Of a stretch of 64,000 bases of DNA, positions 51,878 to 61,252 are shown in pieces. A model generated the notes under the pieces. It saw nothing but the letters and a program-made list of their open reading frames with translations, made no database searches and had not been told where the DNA came from. Source of the stretch: CAYFZO01 sp965223735 (GTDB lineage: Bacteria; Pseudomonadota; Gammaproteobacteria; Poriferisulfidales; Oxydemutatoraceae); the NCBI GenBank assembly GCA_965223735.1, contig OZ245010.1:806001-870000 (forward strand), written 5' to 3'. Each line of letters opens with the position of its first letter. The first letter of the stretch is position 1. Position numbers and translations under genes: made by a program.

Positions 51878-51914
51878 GCGTGTCAGGAAAATAAAACCGG
51901 GGGGGCAAAACACC

Positions 51915-52619
51915 GTGAGGCAGTTGTTGATCATCGCGGCGGCCGTGGCATTGGTATTGCTCGTGCGCCTGTGGCTCAAGCAACCGAGGGCGGCACGCCT
52001 CAGGTGGGCTCTTTATACCACAGTCGCCGCGGTCGTCGCACTTGTTGCATTCGGTAAACTCCACTGGCTCGCGGCAATCGGTGCGGCTGTCGCGAGCGCA
52101 CTGCCAGTGGTGCTGAAAAAACTGTTCCTGCTGTTCCGCTATTTCCCCCTGCTCAGCGGTTTCATCAGTCGCGCCGGTTACGGCAAAAGCGGCAACGCGC
52201 GGTTTGAAAGCGCATGGCTGCGTCTTGAAGTCAACCCCGCGCTCGGCACGCTTGACGGCGAAGTGCTGCAGGGAGAATTCAAAGGGCGACGGTTATCGTC
52301 GATGCGCATGGCGGAACTGGAGCAACTGCGCGAAACGTTACACGGTCGGGACATGAAAAGCGAAATGCTGCTGAAAAGCTACATCGTGCTGAGACGCCGC
52401 ACGCGCGACGCACATTCAGGAAACGCCGGAACCCGTGCCGACGGCACAATGACGAGCGACGAGGCGCTCAGCATACTCGGACTGAAACCGGGCGCCACGC
52501 ATGAACACGTTATCACCGCCCACAAACGCCTGATGCAGAAGATACATCCCGACCGCGGCGGCTCGTCCTACCTTGCGGCAAAGATCAACCAGGCAAAAGA
52601 CGTGCTGCTGAAGCAATGA
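51915..52619 (+). CDS. Membrane-anchored J-domain protein
   Basis: A 234-residue protein. The N-terminal helix VRQLLIIAAAVALVLLVRLWL and a second hydrophobic stretch (LYTTVAAVVALVAF) anchor it. The cytosolic part ends in a C-terminal J-domain: DEALSILGLKPGATHEHVITAHKRLMQKIHPDRGGSSYLAAKINQAKDVL, with HPD at about 211-213. This layout matches DjlA/Tim14-like cochaperones of DnaK. GTG 51915 is used because the only upstream ATG lies in a TATAAT box. Its stop overlaps the next gene (ATGA). Confidence 0.85.
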   Translation: MRQLLIIAAAVALVLLVRLWLKQPRAARLRWALYTTVAAVVALVAFGKLHWLAAIGAAVASALPVVLKKLFLLFRYFPLLSGFISRAGYGKSGNARFESAWLRLEVNPALGTLDGEVLQGEFKGRRLSSMRMAELEQLRETLHGRDMKSEMLLKSYIVLRRRTRDAHSGNAGTRADGTMTSDEALSILGLKPGATHEHVITAHKRLMQKIHPDRGGSSYLAAKINQAKDVLLKQ

Positions 52620-52960
52620 TCAGCCTGTTCAAATGGCTGCGCCATCTGCGCTACCAGCCTCCCGCACCCGACAGGCGGCACGCGCTCAGGCAACAGGCGA
52701 GGGCGCGGGCGAGCGCACGCTACGGCGGCATGGGCGAGCGCGAACTGCAACTGCGCATGGAACTGATTCTGGAAAACTTTATCGCGGACCGCGATTACAA
52801 GGTGGTCGAAACGGCCAAGCGGCTGGCCATGTTCAGCCTGTCCGAACAGGAACGTTTTCTCAAAGCCGCCGAACAACTCGCGCGGCACAGCCCGAAACTC
52901 GCCCACCGCTTTTGCCTCACCGGGATCGCGGCGATGACCAAAATGTCCGGGGCGACGTGA
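52616..52960 (+). CDS. Small protein of unknown function, possibly the interrupted N-terminus of the next gene
   Basis: A 114-residue, Arg/Ala-rich, helical protein overlapping the J-domain gene by four bases. It is in the same frame as the following 603-residue VWA protein. Only one stop codon (TGA, 52958-52960) and five further sense codons separate the two, so together they could be one 722-residue protein interrupted by a nonsense codon. I do not recognise the family. Confidence 0.65.
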   Translation: MISLFKWLRHLRYQPPAPDRRHALRQQARARASARYGGMGERELQLRMELILENFIADRDYKVVETAKRLAMFSLSEQERFLKAAEQLARHSPKLAHRFCLTGIAAMTKMSGAT

Positions 52961-52975
52961 GACGAATGGCTGGAG

Positions 52976-54787
52976 ATGCTCGAAAAGCAATTACACGATA
53001 AAGGCGAAAACGCGGCGATCAAATACCTGGAAAACCTCGATTCTTACCTGTGGGTGGTCTTATTGCCGCAACACGCGGTCGCGCTTGAAGCGATCGCACC
53101 ACTGATCGAACGCCTGACCACCGCGCTCGGCGGGTGCCGACTGACGGTGCAGGCGGGAGAAGACACGTTCACCGACACCGAAAGGCTGTACCTGCCGAAA
53201 AACTGCTCTGCATTTGCCGACCAGGACAAGAATTTCGCCTTGTACAAGGCGACCGCCGTTCTTTTATGGGCGCAAACCCGGTTCGGGACCTGGCGTATCG
53301 ACATCGCGCGCCTGCTGTACGACCTGCCCGATCCCAACAAAGCGGTGGCGCTGTTCCGGGCGCTCGAAAACCTGCGCCTCGACGCCTGCATAGAAAGAGA
53401 ATTGCCCGGTGTTGCGCGCGTCATCGCCGAATTCGGCAAACAATCAGAACGGCTGCCCGACGACGGGGCATGGCAACGCGCCGCATACAGGCTGGCACAG
53501 CCCGGCGCAACCTCACAGGACAGCCTCGATCTGGTGGCAACGCTGTACCGCACGACGGCGCCGCAAACGACGATCTATCAGGGCGTGTTCAAACCCGTAC
53601 TCGTGATGCGCGCGATGAAAAAGCGCGTCGCCGCCGAACGTACGGCGCTGAGCAAGGAGTTGTCCGTAGCCACTGAAAATCTCAGAGCCTCCGGAAGCAA
53701 AACCATGCTGACGCTGAACGTTGACCGCGGCAAAGCCGATATATACAACTTCAAATTATCCAGCGAGGGAGAGGCGGTTGAAATCACGCCCGAGATGAGA
53801 CGCCTGTTCGAATCGGTGATACAGGACTTCAGAGAGGTGCCCGAGAAGTACTTGCGCATCGACGACGACGGAAAGCCGGCCGGATCCGGGAACGGAAAAA
53901 CACCGCAGAAGGACGAAGCGCAGGAACTGCTGCCCGAATTGGACCATTCGATCCGGCAGTACCGCACCGACTGGTGCCGCGTGTTCCTGCATCAGATGCC
54001 CGGCGGCGACGGCGATTTTGCGGCAAAGACGCTGCTGCACCACGGCGGCCTGGTCAAACAGTTGCGACGCATATTTGAAGCGCTGCGCGAAGGCAGCTCG
54101 CGGCATCGGCACGAACCCTACGGCGATGACGTCGATCTCGACGCGGCGGTCGAGGCCGTCATCGCCATGCGGCAGGGCGAAGAACCCGATCCCGGAGTTT
54201 ACGTCAATCACAGGAAAACCGAACGCAGCATCGCGGTAATGTTCATCGTGGGTATGAGCGGCTCAACCGGAGGCTGGATCAGCGAAACTGAAAAAGAAAC
54301 GCTGGTGCTGCTATGTGAATCGCTGGAACTGCTGGGAGATCTTTATGCGATTTATGGATTTTCAGGACACACGCGCAAACGCTGCGACATTTTCAGGATC
54401 AAGTCCTTCGGCGAGCGTTACGGCGACGACGTAAAGAGGAGGATTGCCGGTATCTCACCGCAGGATTACACACGCATGGGCGCCGCCATCCGCTTCGTGC
54501 GCAACGAGCTACTGCGCGCCGAGGCGAAAACCAGGGTCATGATCACGTTGTCCGACGGACGCCCCGACGACCGCGGCGGCTACCGCGGACGGTATGGCAT
54601 TGAAGACACGCGCCAGCCCCTGCTCGAAACGAGTTTCCAGGGAATTCACCCTTACTGCATCACGATTGACACCGAGGCGGCAGATTATCTGTCCTATATG
54701 TACGGTCGTGCCAATTCCTCGATCGTTGACCGCGTGGAAAAACTGCCCTTTCAGGTCTCCGACATCTACAGCCGCATCACCACCTGA
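52976..54787 (+). CDS. VWA-domain protein, CoxE/NorD-like
   Basis: A 603-residue soluble protein with a helical N-terminal half and a C-terminal von Willebrand A domain (about 415-600). The MIDAS loop is VMFIVGMSGST: family members normally have Asp where Gly426 stands, so metal binding is questionable. Later MIDAS-like elements are present (YTRMGAAIRF, MITLSDGRPDD). The layout resembles NorD-like activators that work with MoxR AAA ATPases, but no MoxR gene is near. It forms an operon with the J-domain and 114-residue proteins. Confidence 0.7.
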   Translation: MLEKQLHDKGENAAIKYLENLDSYLWVVLLPQHAVALEAIAPLIERLTTALGGCRLTVQAGEDTFTDTERLYLPKNCSAFADQDKNFALYKATAVLLWAQTRFGTWRIDIARLLYDLPDPNKAVALFRALENLRLDACIERELPGVARVIAEFGKQSERLPDDGAWQRAAYRLAQPGATSQDSLDLVATLYRTTAPQTTIYQGVFKPVLVMRAMKKRVAAERTALSKELSVATENLRASGSKTMLTLNVDRGKADIYNFKLSSEGEAVEITPEMRRLFESVIQDFREVPEKYLRIDDDGKPAGSGNGKTPQKDEAQELLPELDHSIRQYRTDWCRVFLHQMPGGDGDFAAKTLLHHGGLVKQLRRIFEALREGSSRHRHEPYGDDVDLDAAVEAVIAMRQGEEPDPGVYVNHRKTERSIAVMFIVGMSGSTGGWISETEKETLVLLCESLELLGDLYAIYGFSGHTRKRCDIFRIKSFGERYGDDVKRRIAGISPQDYTRMGAAIRFVRNELLRAEAKTRVMITLSDGRPDDRGGYRGRYGIEDTRQPLLETSFQGIHPYCITIDTEAADYLSYMYGRANSSIVDRVEKLPFQVSDIYSRITT

Positions 54788-54800
54788 AATGGTCGCCGGC

Positions 54801-55997
54801 TTACAGGCTGTCATAGATATGGAAACCGCCGACGTAAGTGCCGATCGCCGACCCCAGGGTGCTGAAAATAAAAACCAATAACGTACGCGCGACGCGGTTA
54901 TGCCGCCAGCCGGACCAACGCGCCGTATCTTTTCGAATATTCTCAAAATCCGCGACCGTGGGCTTTCTGAGATACACCTCGACGGCGGCGGTGACCATGC
55001 CGGCGCCGACAGTCGGATTGATCGAGGTCAGCGGCGCGGCAAGAAATGCGGAGACAACAGTCAGCGGGTGTGCGCCGGCGATCAACGCGCCGATCGCGGC
55101 GAGTCCGCCGTTGATCAATATCCAGTCAACCACCAGTTCAAGCCCGAGCGCGGTATCACGGCTGAAACCGATGGCAAAACCGGCGAGGATTACGCCGACC
55201 ACAATCCAGGGAATGAACTTGATCCACTTCGGCGACGGCGGCACCTTGCCGAGCTCTGCGATCGCGGCGACCGGATCACGGCTCTGCCCGAAGAGGTAGC
55301 CCGGCAAGTGCCGCATCAGGCCGGAAAGATGCCCGGCACCGACCACCGCCAGCACACGCGCGGGCTTTTTCCGGCGCACGTAAGAGATAATCTTCGCGGC
55401 CATGTAACGGTCGCGCTCGGTGATCAACGCGTCGTAAAGACGCGGTTCAAACGCCTGAAGTTCATGAAACATTCCGGTGAGTATGTCGCTTTGCTTCATT
55501 TCCTCGACGTGGACTTCACTGATCTTTTGCCGGCTGAACACACTGAACAGCAGTGAATTGACGAGTACCACGCGCCGCCACCAAGGCACGCTGCGATACA
55601 GCCGCCTGAGAGTGATCCCGACATCGCGGTCAATCAGCGCCAATTCCAAGCCATGATCGCGCGAAAAATTTACCGCCTCTTTCATCTCACCGCCGAGTTC
55701 AACGCCCAGATGGTCAGCTAGGCGTTGCTGATAGGCGCTGAGCGCGACCAACGCAGCCATCGCGCCGAGCTTGCGTTCGCGGATAATCTGACCGAGATCA
55801 ACCCGCGCGATCGCGCCGGGATCCACCATCGCCTGGTGACGGCGCTCACACAATTCGACCGCAACCGCATCATAATCGCCACAGGCGAGCAGCCGCGCGA
55901 CCTGCTCACGGCTCACTCGCGATACGTGCGCAGTGCCCAGAAGATCAACGCGCGTATCACCGATCTGCAAAGACGGCAATTTGTCGGAGACGCTCAC
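54801..55997 (-). CDS. TraB/PrgY (pheromone shutdown) family membrane protein
   Basis: 398 residues. The N-terminal TraB domain shows LLGTAHVSRVSREQVARLL and VAVELCERRHQAMVDP, and VLAVVGAGHLSGL near 260, the conserved His and Glu motifs of an EreA/ChaN-like metal-dependent fold. The C-terminal third has four hydrophobic segments. Some relatives quench peptide pheromones; the bacterial role is unknown. GTG 55997 is used because it overlaps the moeB stop as GTGA, indicating coupling. Confidence 0.85.
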   Translation of the reverse strand: MSVSDKLPSLQIGDTRVDLLGTAHVSRVSREQVARLLACGDYDAVAVELCERRHQAMVDPGAIARVDLGQIIRERKLGAMAALVALSAYQQRLADHLGVELGGEMKEAVNFSRDHGLELALIDRDVGITLRRLYRSVPWWRRVVLVNSLLFSVFSRQKISEVHVEEMKQSDILTGMFHELQAFEPRLYDALITERDRYMAAKIISYVRRKKPARVLAVVGAGHLSGLMRHLPGYLFGQSRDPVAAIAELGKVPPSPKWIKFIPWIVVGVILAGFAIGFSRDTALGLELVVDWILINGGLAAIGALIAGAHPLTVVSAFLAAPLTSINPTVGAGMVTAAVEVYLRKPTVADFENIRKDTARWSGWRHNRVARTLLVFIFSTLGSAIGTYVGGFHIYDSL

Positions 55998-56779
55998 CGG
56001 GAAGCAATCCCTTTGCGCAGCGGAGAATGCAACGAAGAACAGACCGGGCACGCCGGGTCCCTGGGCACCGTCACAGTGCGCCATTCCATGCGTGCACCGT
56101 CGAACAGCAGCAGCCGCCCGAGCAGCGGCTCGCCGACGCCGAGCAACAGCTTGATCGTTTCAACCGCCTGCACCGCGCCGACGACGCCGGCAACCGGCGC
56201 GAGAATGCCGCTCTGCACACAGGCTTCATCGGCGGCGGCACCGTCGGCGTACAGGCACTCGTAGCAGGGGCCGCCGGATGCCGGCGCAAACACCGCGACC
56301 TGCCCTTCCATACGCACCACCGCGCCGCTGACCAGCGGCGTGCCCGCCTCAACGCAGGCGCGATTCACCGCGTGGCGGGTTTCAAAGTTATCGCAACCAT
56401 CCACGACCACGTCAACACGCGCCACCTGCGCGGGCAGGGTCCCGGCGTCAAGCCTCGCGCACACCGTCTCGACCGACACCTCCGGGTTCAACGATCGCAA
56501 AGTGCGCCGGGCCGAGTCGGTCTTGTGGCGCCCGACGGCGTCGGCGACGTGAATGATCTGGCGCTGCAAGTTGGATAACTCGACGCAATCGTCGTCGGCG
56601 ATGACCAGGCGTCCGACGCCGCTCGCCGCGAGATACATTGTGGCCGGCGAACCTAGCCCTCCGAGGCCAACGACCAGCACGCCGGAGTCGAGCAGTTTCT
56701 GCTGCCCCCGCACGCCGACTTCAGGCAGCAAGATCTGCCGACTGTAACGCAGAAGCCACGAATCGTTTAGATCGTGCAC
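55994..56779 (-). CDS. moeB: Molybdopterin-synthase adenylyltransferase MoeB (ThiF family)
   Basis: A 261-residue E1-like enzyme activating the MoaD C-terminus. It has RYSRQILLPEVGVRGQQKL, the ATP loop VVGLGGLGSPATMYLA, SNLQRQIIH, VDGCDNFETRHAVN and a zinc site of CYECL and CPVC. The catalytic Cys is likely in the disordered loop near GILAPVAGVVGAVQA. The moeB-TraB coupling is unusual. It is 8 bases downstream of the DUF1244 gene. Confidence 0.94.
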   Translation of the reverse strand: MHDLNDSWLLRYSRQILLPEVGVRGQQKLLDSGVLVVGLGGLGSPATMYLAASGVGRLVIADDDCVELSNLQRQIIHVADAVGRHKTDSARRTLRSLNPEVSVETVCARLDAGTLPAQVARVDVVVDGCDNFETRHAVNRACVEAGTPLVSGAVVRMEGQVAVFAPASGGPCYECLYADGAAADEACVQSGILAPVAGVVGAVQAVETIKLLLGVGEPLLGRLLLFDGARMEWRTVTVPRDPACPVCSSLHSPLRKGIASR

Positions 56780-56787
56780 AGGGTTTT

Positions 56788-57096
56788 TCAGGGTTGATTC
56801 TTTGAGCGGGCTTCAAACGCGGCCTTTTGCTCAGTCGTCATTTCCTTCTGGTACTTCTCTTTCCATTCGGCGTAGGGCATGCCGTAGATCAGCTCGCGCA
56901 CCTTTTCATAGTCGGCGGCGATACCGCGCTCGGACGCGGCGACGACGTACCACTTCGACAGGCAATTGCGGCAGAAGTCCGCAAGGTTCATCAAGTCAAT
57001 ATTCTGGACTTCGGTCTTATCGCGCAGGTGCTGCACCAGGCGCCTGAATACCGCTGCCTCTATCGCCTGCCTGTCATGGTCGGAAATGTCCGCCAT
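56788..57096 (-). CDS. DUF1244 family protein
   Basis: A 102-residue cytosolic protein with FRRLVQHLRDKTEVQNIDLMNLADFCRNCLSKWY and REGIAADYEKVRELIYGMPYAEWKEKYQ-like sequence, diagnostic of DUF1244. Function is not known. Two conserved cysteines (CRNC) may bind metal or heme. It leads the DUF1244-moeB-traB run on the minus strand and is divergent from mobA. Confidence 0.9.
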   Translation of the reverse strand: MADISDHDRQAIEAAVFRRLVQHLRDKTEVQNIDLMNLADFCRNCLSKWYVVAASERGIAADYEKVRELIYGMPYAEWKEKYQKEMTTEQKAAFEARSKNQP

Positions 57097-57158
57097 CTCT
57101 TAATTCCCGCAAAATATCCGCTTCCTTTATTATACGCGCAGATCGGTCTGCAGATTGA

Positions 57159-57776
57159 ATGAACACCGACGCGACATATCCGAAAAACGACATTACTTGC
57201 GTGATACTTGCGGGCGGCAGAGGCTCGCGCATGAACGATCGCGACAAAGGACTGGTCGGGCTGGCGGGGCGGCCGATGATTGAACACATCATCGAACGCG
57301 TCGGACCTCAGGTCGGCAACATCATGATCAATGCGAACCGTCATCTTAAAGAATACCGGCGATACGGCTACCCGGTGATCAGCGACAACGGCATCGACGA
57401 CTTCCGCGGACCGCTCGCGGGCATGGCAGCGGCGTTGCGCGATGGCAACACGCGCTGGGTGCTGACCGTGCCCTGCGACAGCCCCCTACTCCCGCGCGAC
57501 CTCGCGGCGCGCCTGTACTGCGCGCTTGAAACACATGCCGCCGACGGCGCAGTAGCCGACGACGGCGACCGTCTGCACCCGGTGTTCTGCCTGCTGTCGA
57601 GACGTCTCACCGGCAATCTCGAACGCTTCCTCGCACTCGGTGAGCGTAAAATTGATCTGTGGTTCAAGCGGGTCAACATGGCGCGCGCCGATTTCAGCGA
57701 CGAAGCCGAGTGTTTCGGCAATGTCAACACGGCGGATGAACTGAACCGGATTGAACAATCTTTGCTGAAGCAATGA
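57159..57776 (+). CDS. mobA: Molybdenum cofactor guanylyltransferase MobA
   Basis: A 205-residue enzyme making the molybdopterin guanine dinucleotide cofactor. It shows CVILAGGRGSRMNDRDKGLVGL (GTP loop), VISDNGIDDFRGPLAGMAAAL and TVPCDSPLLPRDL. The ATG at 57159 follows a TTATTATA-like -10 region. It overlaps mobB by four bases (ATGA), so the two are coupled. It implies DMSO-reductase-type molybdoenzymes in this organism. Confidence 0.96.
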   Translation: MNTDATYPKNDITCVILAGGRGSRMNDRDKGLVGLAGRPMIEHIIERVGPQVGNIMINANRHLKEYRRYGYPVISDNGIDDFRGPLAGMAAALRDGNTRWVLTVPCDSPLLPRDLAARLYCALETHAADGAVADDGDRLHPVFCLLSRRLTGNLERFLALGERKIDLWFKRVNMARADFSDEAECFGNVNTADELNRIEQSLLKQ

Positions 57777-58294
57777 ACAAATATCCCCCGATCCTCGGCT
57801 TTTGCGCATACAGCGGCACCGGCAAAACGACCTTGCTGACCTCACTGCTGCCGCTTTTGAAAAAGAAAGGCATAAAAGTCGGCATCGTCAAGCACGCACA
57901 CCACAAGTTCGACACCGACCACCCGGGCAAAGACAGTTATGAGTTAAGAAAGGCGGGCGCGAAGCAGATGCTGGTGTCATCCGGCAAACGCCGGGCACTG
58001 ATCACGGAACTGTTTGAGGGAGAAGAAGAAGCCGGTCTCGACAAATTGATCGCGTGCCTGGATCATGCAGATCTCGACTTGATCCTGGTCGAGGGCTTCA
58101 AGCGTGAAGCGTTTCCGAAAATTGAATTGCACCGACCGGAACTCGGGAAACCGACAATGTATCTGCAAGACGAAAACATCATCGCTTTCGCCACCAACGG
58201 CGCGGCACCCGACAGCATCGCCATTCCGGTGCTGAGCCTCGATCAACCCGCGGAAATCTACAACTTCATCGTCGCGCGCTTGTTGAAGACCTGA
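57773..58294 (+). CDS. mobB: Molybdopterin-guanine dinucleotide biosynthesis protein MobB
   Basis: A 173-residue GTP-binding accessory protein of MobA. It has GFCAYSGTGKTTLLTSLLPLL (P-loop), VGIVKHAHHKFDTDHPGKDSYELRKAGA and LDLILVEGFKREAFPKIELH. Location immediately after mobA is normal. Confidence 0.96.
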   Translation: MNKYPPILGFCAYSGTGKTTLLTSLLPLLKKKGIKVGIVKHAHHKFDTDHPGKDSYELRKAGAKQMLVSSGKRRALITELFEGEEEAGLDKLIACLDHADLDLILVEGFKREAFPKIELHRPELGKPTMYLQDENIIAFATNGAAPDSIAIPVLSLDQPAEIYNFIVARLLKT

Positions 58295-58325
58295 ACGCAT
58301 ACTGCATCCGTACAGCCTTATCCTG

Positions 58326-58331
58326 TATAAT
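58326..58331 (+). promoter_or_regulatory. -10 box (TATAAT) of gltA
   Basis: A TATAAT 34 bases before the gltA ATG gives a leader of about 27 bases. No strong -35 box was found. Confidence 0.5.
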
Positions 58332-58364
58332 TATCTGTTTCGCCGAAGATTTCAGGCGGCAACG

Positions 58365-59672
58365 ATGGCAGACAAGGATATCAGCGTCAAATTGACCGGG
58401 CGGGAAAGCGGGCGGGAACTCGAGCTGCCCGTGTTGCCGGCATCCGAGGGCGCGAGCACCCTCGACATCGGCAAACTGCCCCAGGCATTGGGTTATTTCA
58501 CCTTTGACCCGGGGTTTGTGTCTACCGCCAGTTGTGAAAGCAAAATCACCTACATCGACGGACAAAAAGGCCTGCTCAGATACCGCGGATACCCGATAGA
58601 GCGGCTTGCCGAACACAGCAATTTCATCGAATCCGCTTACCTGCTGTATTACGGCGAGCTGCCGCAACGCGATCAGCTGAAAAACTTCAGGCAAAACCTC
58701 GTCGAGCACGGCAAACTCGACGAGCAGGCGATGACCTCGCTGTATCGTGCGTTCCCCGACGACACGCACCCGATGGCAATCCTGATGGCCTCGGTCAGCC
58801 GCCTCGCCGCCCTCTATCACGAGGGAAAAAACGTTTATGACGAAAAATACCGGGAAACCTCATTTATCAGAACGCTCGCAAAGATGGCGCCGATCACCGC
58901 CTGGGTTTTCCGAAACCGCCTGAAAAAGCCGCTGATAAATCCCGTCCCCGGACTGCCTTTTACCCGCAACTTTCTGCACATGATGTTCGGCGATGAAGAA
59001 ACGCCGGCCAGCGAAACTTTCATCCGCGCGATGGACCTGATACTGCTGCTGCACGCCGACCATGAGCAGAACGCCTCGACCTCGACCGTGCGCCTCGCGG
59101 GCAGCACCGAAACCAGCCCTTACGCGGCGCTGACCGGAGGCATGGCGGCGCTGTGGGGACCGGCGCACGGCGGAGCCAACGAAGCCGTCATCAAGATGCT
59201 CGAGGAAATTGTGTCGTCCGGAGAGCCGATAGAACATTACATCGATCGCGCGAAAGACAAAAAAGACCACTACCGACTGATGGGCTTCGGGCACCGGGTC
59301 TATAAGAACTATGACCCGAGGGCGAAAATCATGCGCACGACCTGCCACGACCTTCTGTCCGAGCTCGGACCGGACAACTCGAACCGTCCGTTGCTGGAAA
59401 CAGCGATGAAACTCGAAGCGATCGCACTCGAAGACGAGTATTTCATTTCGAGGAAACTGTACCCGAACGTAGATTTTTATTCGGGCATTATCTTCAGCGC
59501 GATGAAGTTGCCGCTCGATATGTACACCGCGATATTCGCGCTCGCGAGAACCGTCGGCTGGCTGAGCCACTGGAACGAGATGATGTCCGACGGGCACGTG
59601 CGCATCTACCGTCCGCGCCAACTCTACACCGGCAACACCGAAAGAAACTATTTGCGCCTCGAAGAACGCTGA
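58365..59672 (+). CDS. gltA: Citrate synthase
   Basis: A 435-residue type II citrate synthase that condenses acetyl-CoA with oxaloacetate. It shows ITYIDGQKGLLRYRGYPIERLAE, HADHEQNASTSTVRLAGS with the catalytic His, LWGPAHGGANEAV, MGFGHRVYKNYDPRA and the Asp in FYSGIIFSAM. Length and all catalytic residues fit the hexameric Gram-negative enzyme. Convergent with metX. Confidence 0.98.
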   Translation: MADKDISVKLTGRESGRELELPVLPASEGASTLDIGKLPQALGYFTFDPGFVSTASCESKITYIDGQKGLLRYRGYPIERLAEHSNFIESAYLLYYGELPQRDQLKNFRQNLVEHGKLDEQAMTSLYRAFPDDTHPMAILMASVSRLAALYHEGKNVYDEKYRETSFIRTLAKMAPITAWVFRNRLKKPLINPVPGLPFTRNFLHMMFGDEETPASETFIRAMDLILLLHADHEQNASTSTVRLAGSTETSPYAALTGGMAALWGPAHGGANEAVIKMLEEIVSSGEPIEHYIDRAKDKKDHYRLMGFGHRVYKNYDPRAKIMRTTCHDLLSELGPDNSNRPLLETAMKLEAIALEDEYFISRKLYPNVDFYSGIIFSAMKLPLDMYTAIFALARTVGWLSHWNEMMSDGHVRIYRPRQLYTGNTERNYLRLEER

Positions 59673-59678
59673 CGCGCT

Positions 59679-60830
59679 TCAGCCGAGTTGCGAAAAAAAC
59701 TCTGCGACGACCGGCCCGAATCTTTCCGCATCCACCAGAAAAGAATCGTGCCCATAGATGGAGTCGAGTTCCTTGTACATCACTTCTCTCCCGGCTTTGA
59801 CCAACCCGTCGGCAATCTGACGCTGCTGCTCCAGCGGAAACAGAATATCGGTGGTGACGCCGACAACCAGCGTACGCTTTGCGTGAACTCTGGCAAGTCC
59901 GGCGTTCACCGAACCACCGTGGTCGGCGACATCGAACAAGTCCATCGCGCGCGAAAGGTATAAATAGCTGTTGGCGTCGAAATTTCCGGCGAATTTGGCG
60001 GCGTTGTATTCAAGATACGACTCGATCTCAAATTCTATCCCGAAAGGATTATCCGAATGCCGGTCGGCGACACGCGCGCGGTCAAACCGCTGGCGCCATT
60101 CCTCGGCGGCACGATACGACATCAATCCCAGTTTTCTCGCAAGCGTCATACCTTTGGTCGGCTCCTCGTTCATCGGATAAAAACCTTCCCCCCAGCGCGG
60201 ATCGCAGCGAATTATCTCGCGCTGCAGGGAGCGCACCGCGATGGTAAACGGCAATGCACGACACGCCGAAGAAATCGTAATCAGGTTATCCGCCTCGTCG
60301 GGGTATTGCAGCGCATAAGCAAGCGCGGTCATGCCGCCCATCGAACTGCCGACAACCGCAAGCAGGTGATCGATCCCAAGATCATTTATCGCGTGATGCG
60401 CTGATTTTGAAATGTCCTCGATCGAAAGCTCCGGAAAATCAGAGCCGTACCGGTCCCCGGTTTCGGGGTTGATCGAAGACGGCGCCGTTGAACCGAAACA
60501 ACTGCCGAGCGAATTGACGCAGATCACGTGAAAACGGTTGGTGTCGATCGGCTTGCCCGGGCCAATCATATATTCCCACCAACCGGGTGAGGGATCCTCG
60601 GGCGAGGAACAGGCGTGGGCCGACGGCGACAGACCGGTGAATACAAGCACGACATTGTCGCGGTTGGGCGACAACTCACCCCGCGCTTCGTATCCAATAT
60701 AGACTTCCGGCAATTTGCCGCCCCGGTACATGACAAACTCGCGCATACCGTAATCGCCCGAAAGCTTGACGAACCGGGTGGCGGGAGGAATAGCGCAGGC
60801 GGCAATTTGGTTGTCTTTTACGGCGCTCAT
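59679..60830 (-). CDS. metX: Homoserine O-acyltransferase MetX
   Basis: A 383-residue alpha/beta hydrolase-fold enzyme that acylates homoserine for methionine synthesis. It has TGLSPSAHACSSPEDPSPGWWEYMIGPGKPIDTNRFHVICVN and NSLGSCFGSTAPSS, the nucleophile Ser in VVGSSMGGMTALAYAL, and the Asp/His in TDILFP and GHDSF. Whether it uses acetyl- or succinyl-CoA cannot be told reliably. Start 60830 (MSAVKDNQ) is chosen by family length; 60854 is an alternative, two bases after the upstream stop. Confidence 0.95.
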   Translation of the reverse strand: MSAVKDNQIAACAIPPATRFVKLSGDYGMREFVMYRGGKLPEVYIGYEARGELSPNRDNVVLVFTGLSPSAHACSSPEDPSPGWWEYMIGPGKPIDTNRFHVICVNSLGSCFGSTAPSSINPETGDRYGSDFPELSIEDISKSAHHAINDLGIDHLLAVVGSSMGGMTALAYALQYPDEADNLITISSACRALPFTIAVRSLQREIIRCDPRWGEGFYPMNEEPTKGMTLARKLGLMSYRAAEEWRQRFDRARVADRHSDNPFGIEFEIESYLEYNAAKFAGNFDANSYLYLSRAMDLFDVADHGGSVNAGLARVHAKRTLVVGVTTDILFPLEQQRQIADGLVKAGREVMYKELDSIYGHDSFLVDAERFGPVVAEFFSQLG

Positions 60831-60855
60831 CGGTTCGGTCAAAGCGGATATCATT

Positions 60856-61224
60856 CTACTCATTGCATACGGGCAGATAAAGCACGGCGACGACCGCCAG
60901 AAAGCCCATCGCACCCACCGTCCACTGCGCCCACGCCGGGCTCACCAGAAACACCGCTGATACCGCGAATGCGATTGTCAGCACGAACGCGGACGCGATC
61001 TTCAGCCGCCGCTGCACGCAGCGGTGCTCGCGCCAGCGTCTGACGTCCCCGCCAAAATACTTGTTGGTGATCAGCGCACGGTAAAAGCGCTCACTCGAAC
61101 GCGCGTAACACGCCGCCGCAATAATCACAAACGGAGAAGTCGGCATTACTGGAACCAGTAAGCCGATAGCACCGACGATCAGCGACAGATGCCCCAAAAA
61201 CAGGAACAGGTAACGGCCGCCCAT
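60856..61224 (-). CDS. DUF454 (YbaN-type) inner-membrane protein
   Basis: A 122-residue protein with three hydrophobic helices. The signature GHLSLIVGAIGLLVPVMPTSPFVIIAACYARSSERFY and the mid-segment FGGDVRRWREHRCVQRRLK identify DUF454. ATG 61224 is chosen because it begins immediately before the first helix. Its function is unknown. It lies between the CbiX-type gene and metX, all on the minus strand, possibly one operon. Confidence 0.9.
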   Translation of the reverse strand: MGGRYLFLFLGHLSLIVGAIGLLVPVMPTSPFVIIAAACYARSSERFYRALITNKYFGGDVRRWREHRCVQRRLKIASAFVLTIAFAVSAVFLVSPAWAQWTVGAMGFLAVVAVLYLPVCNE

Positions 61225-61252
61225 CGTACCCTTTGCAGACTCAATGCCGCCG

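Noticed and set aside
51876..51878. ATG as start of the J-domain protein
   Set aside because: It lies inside a TATAAT box, so the transcript would start downstream; the GTG at 51915 is just before the hydrophobic helix.
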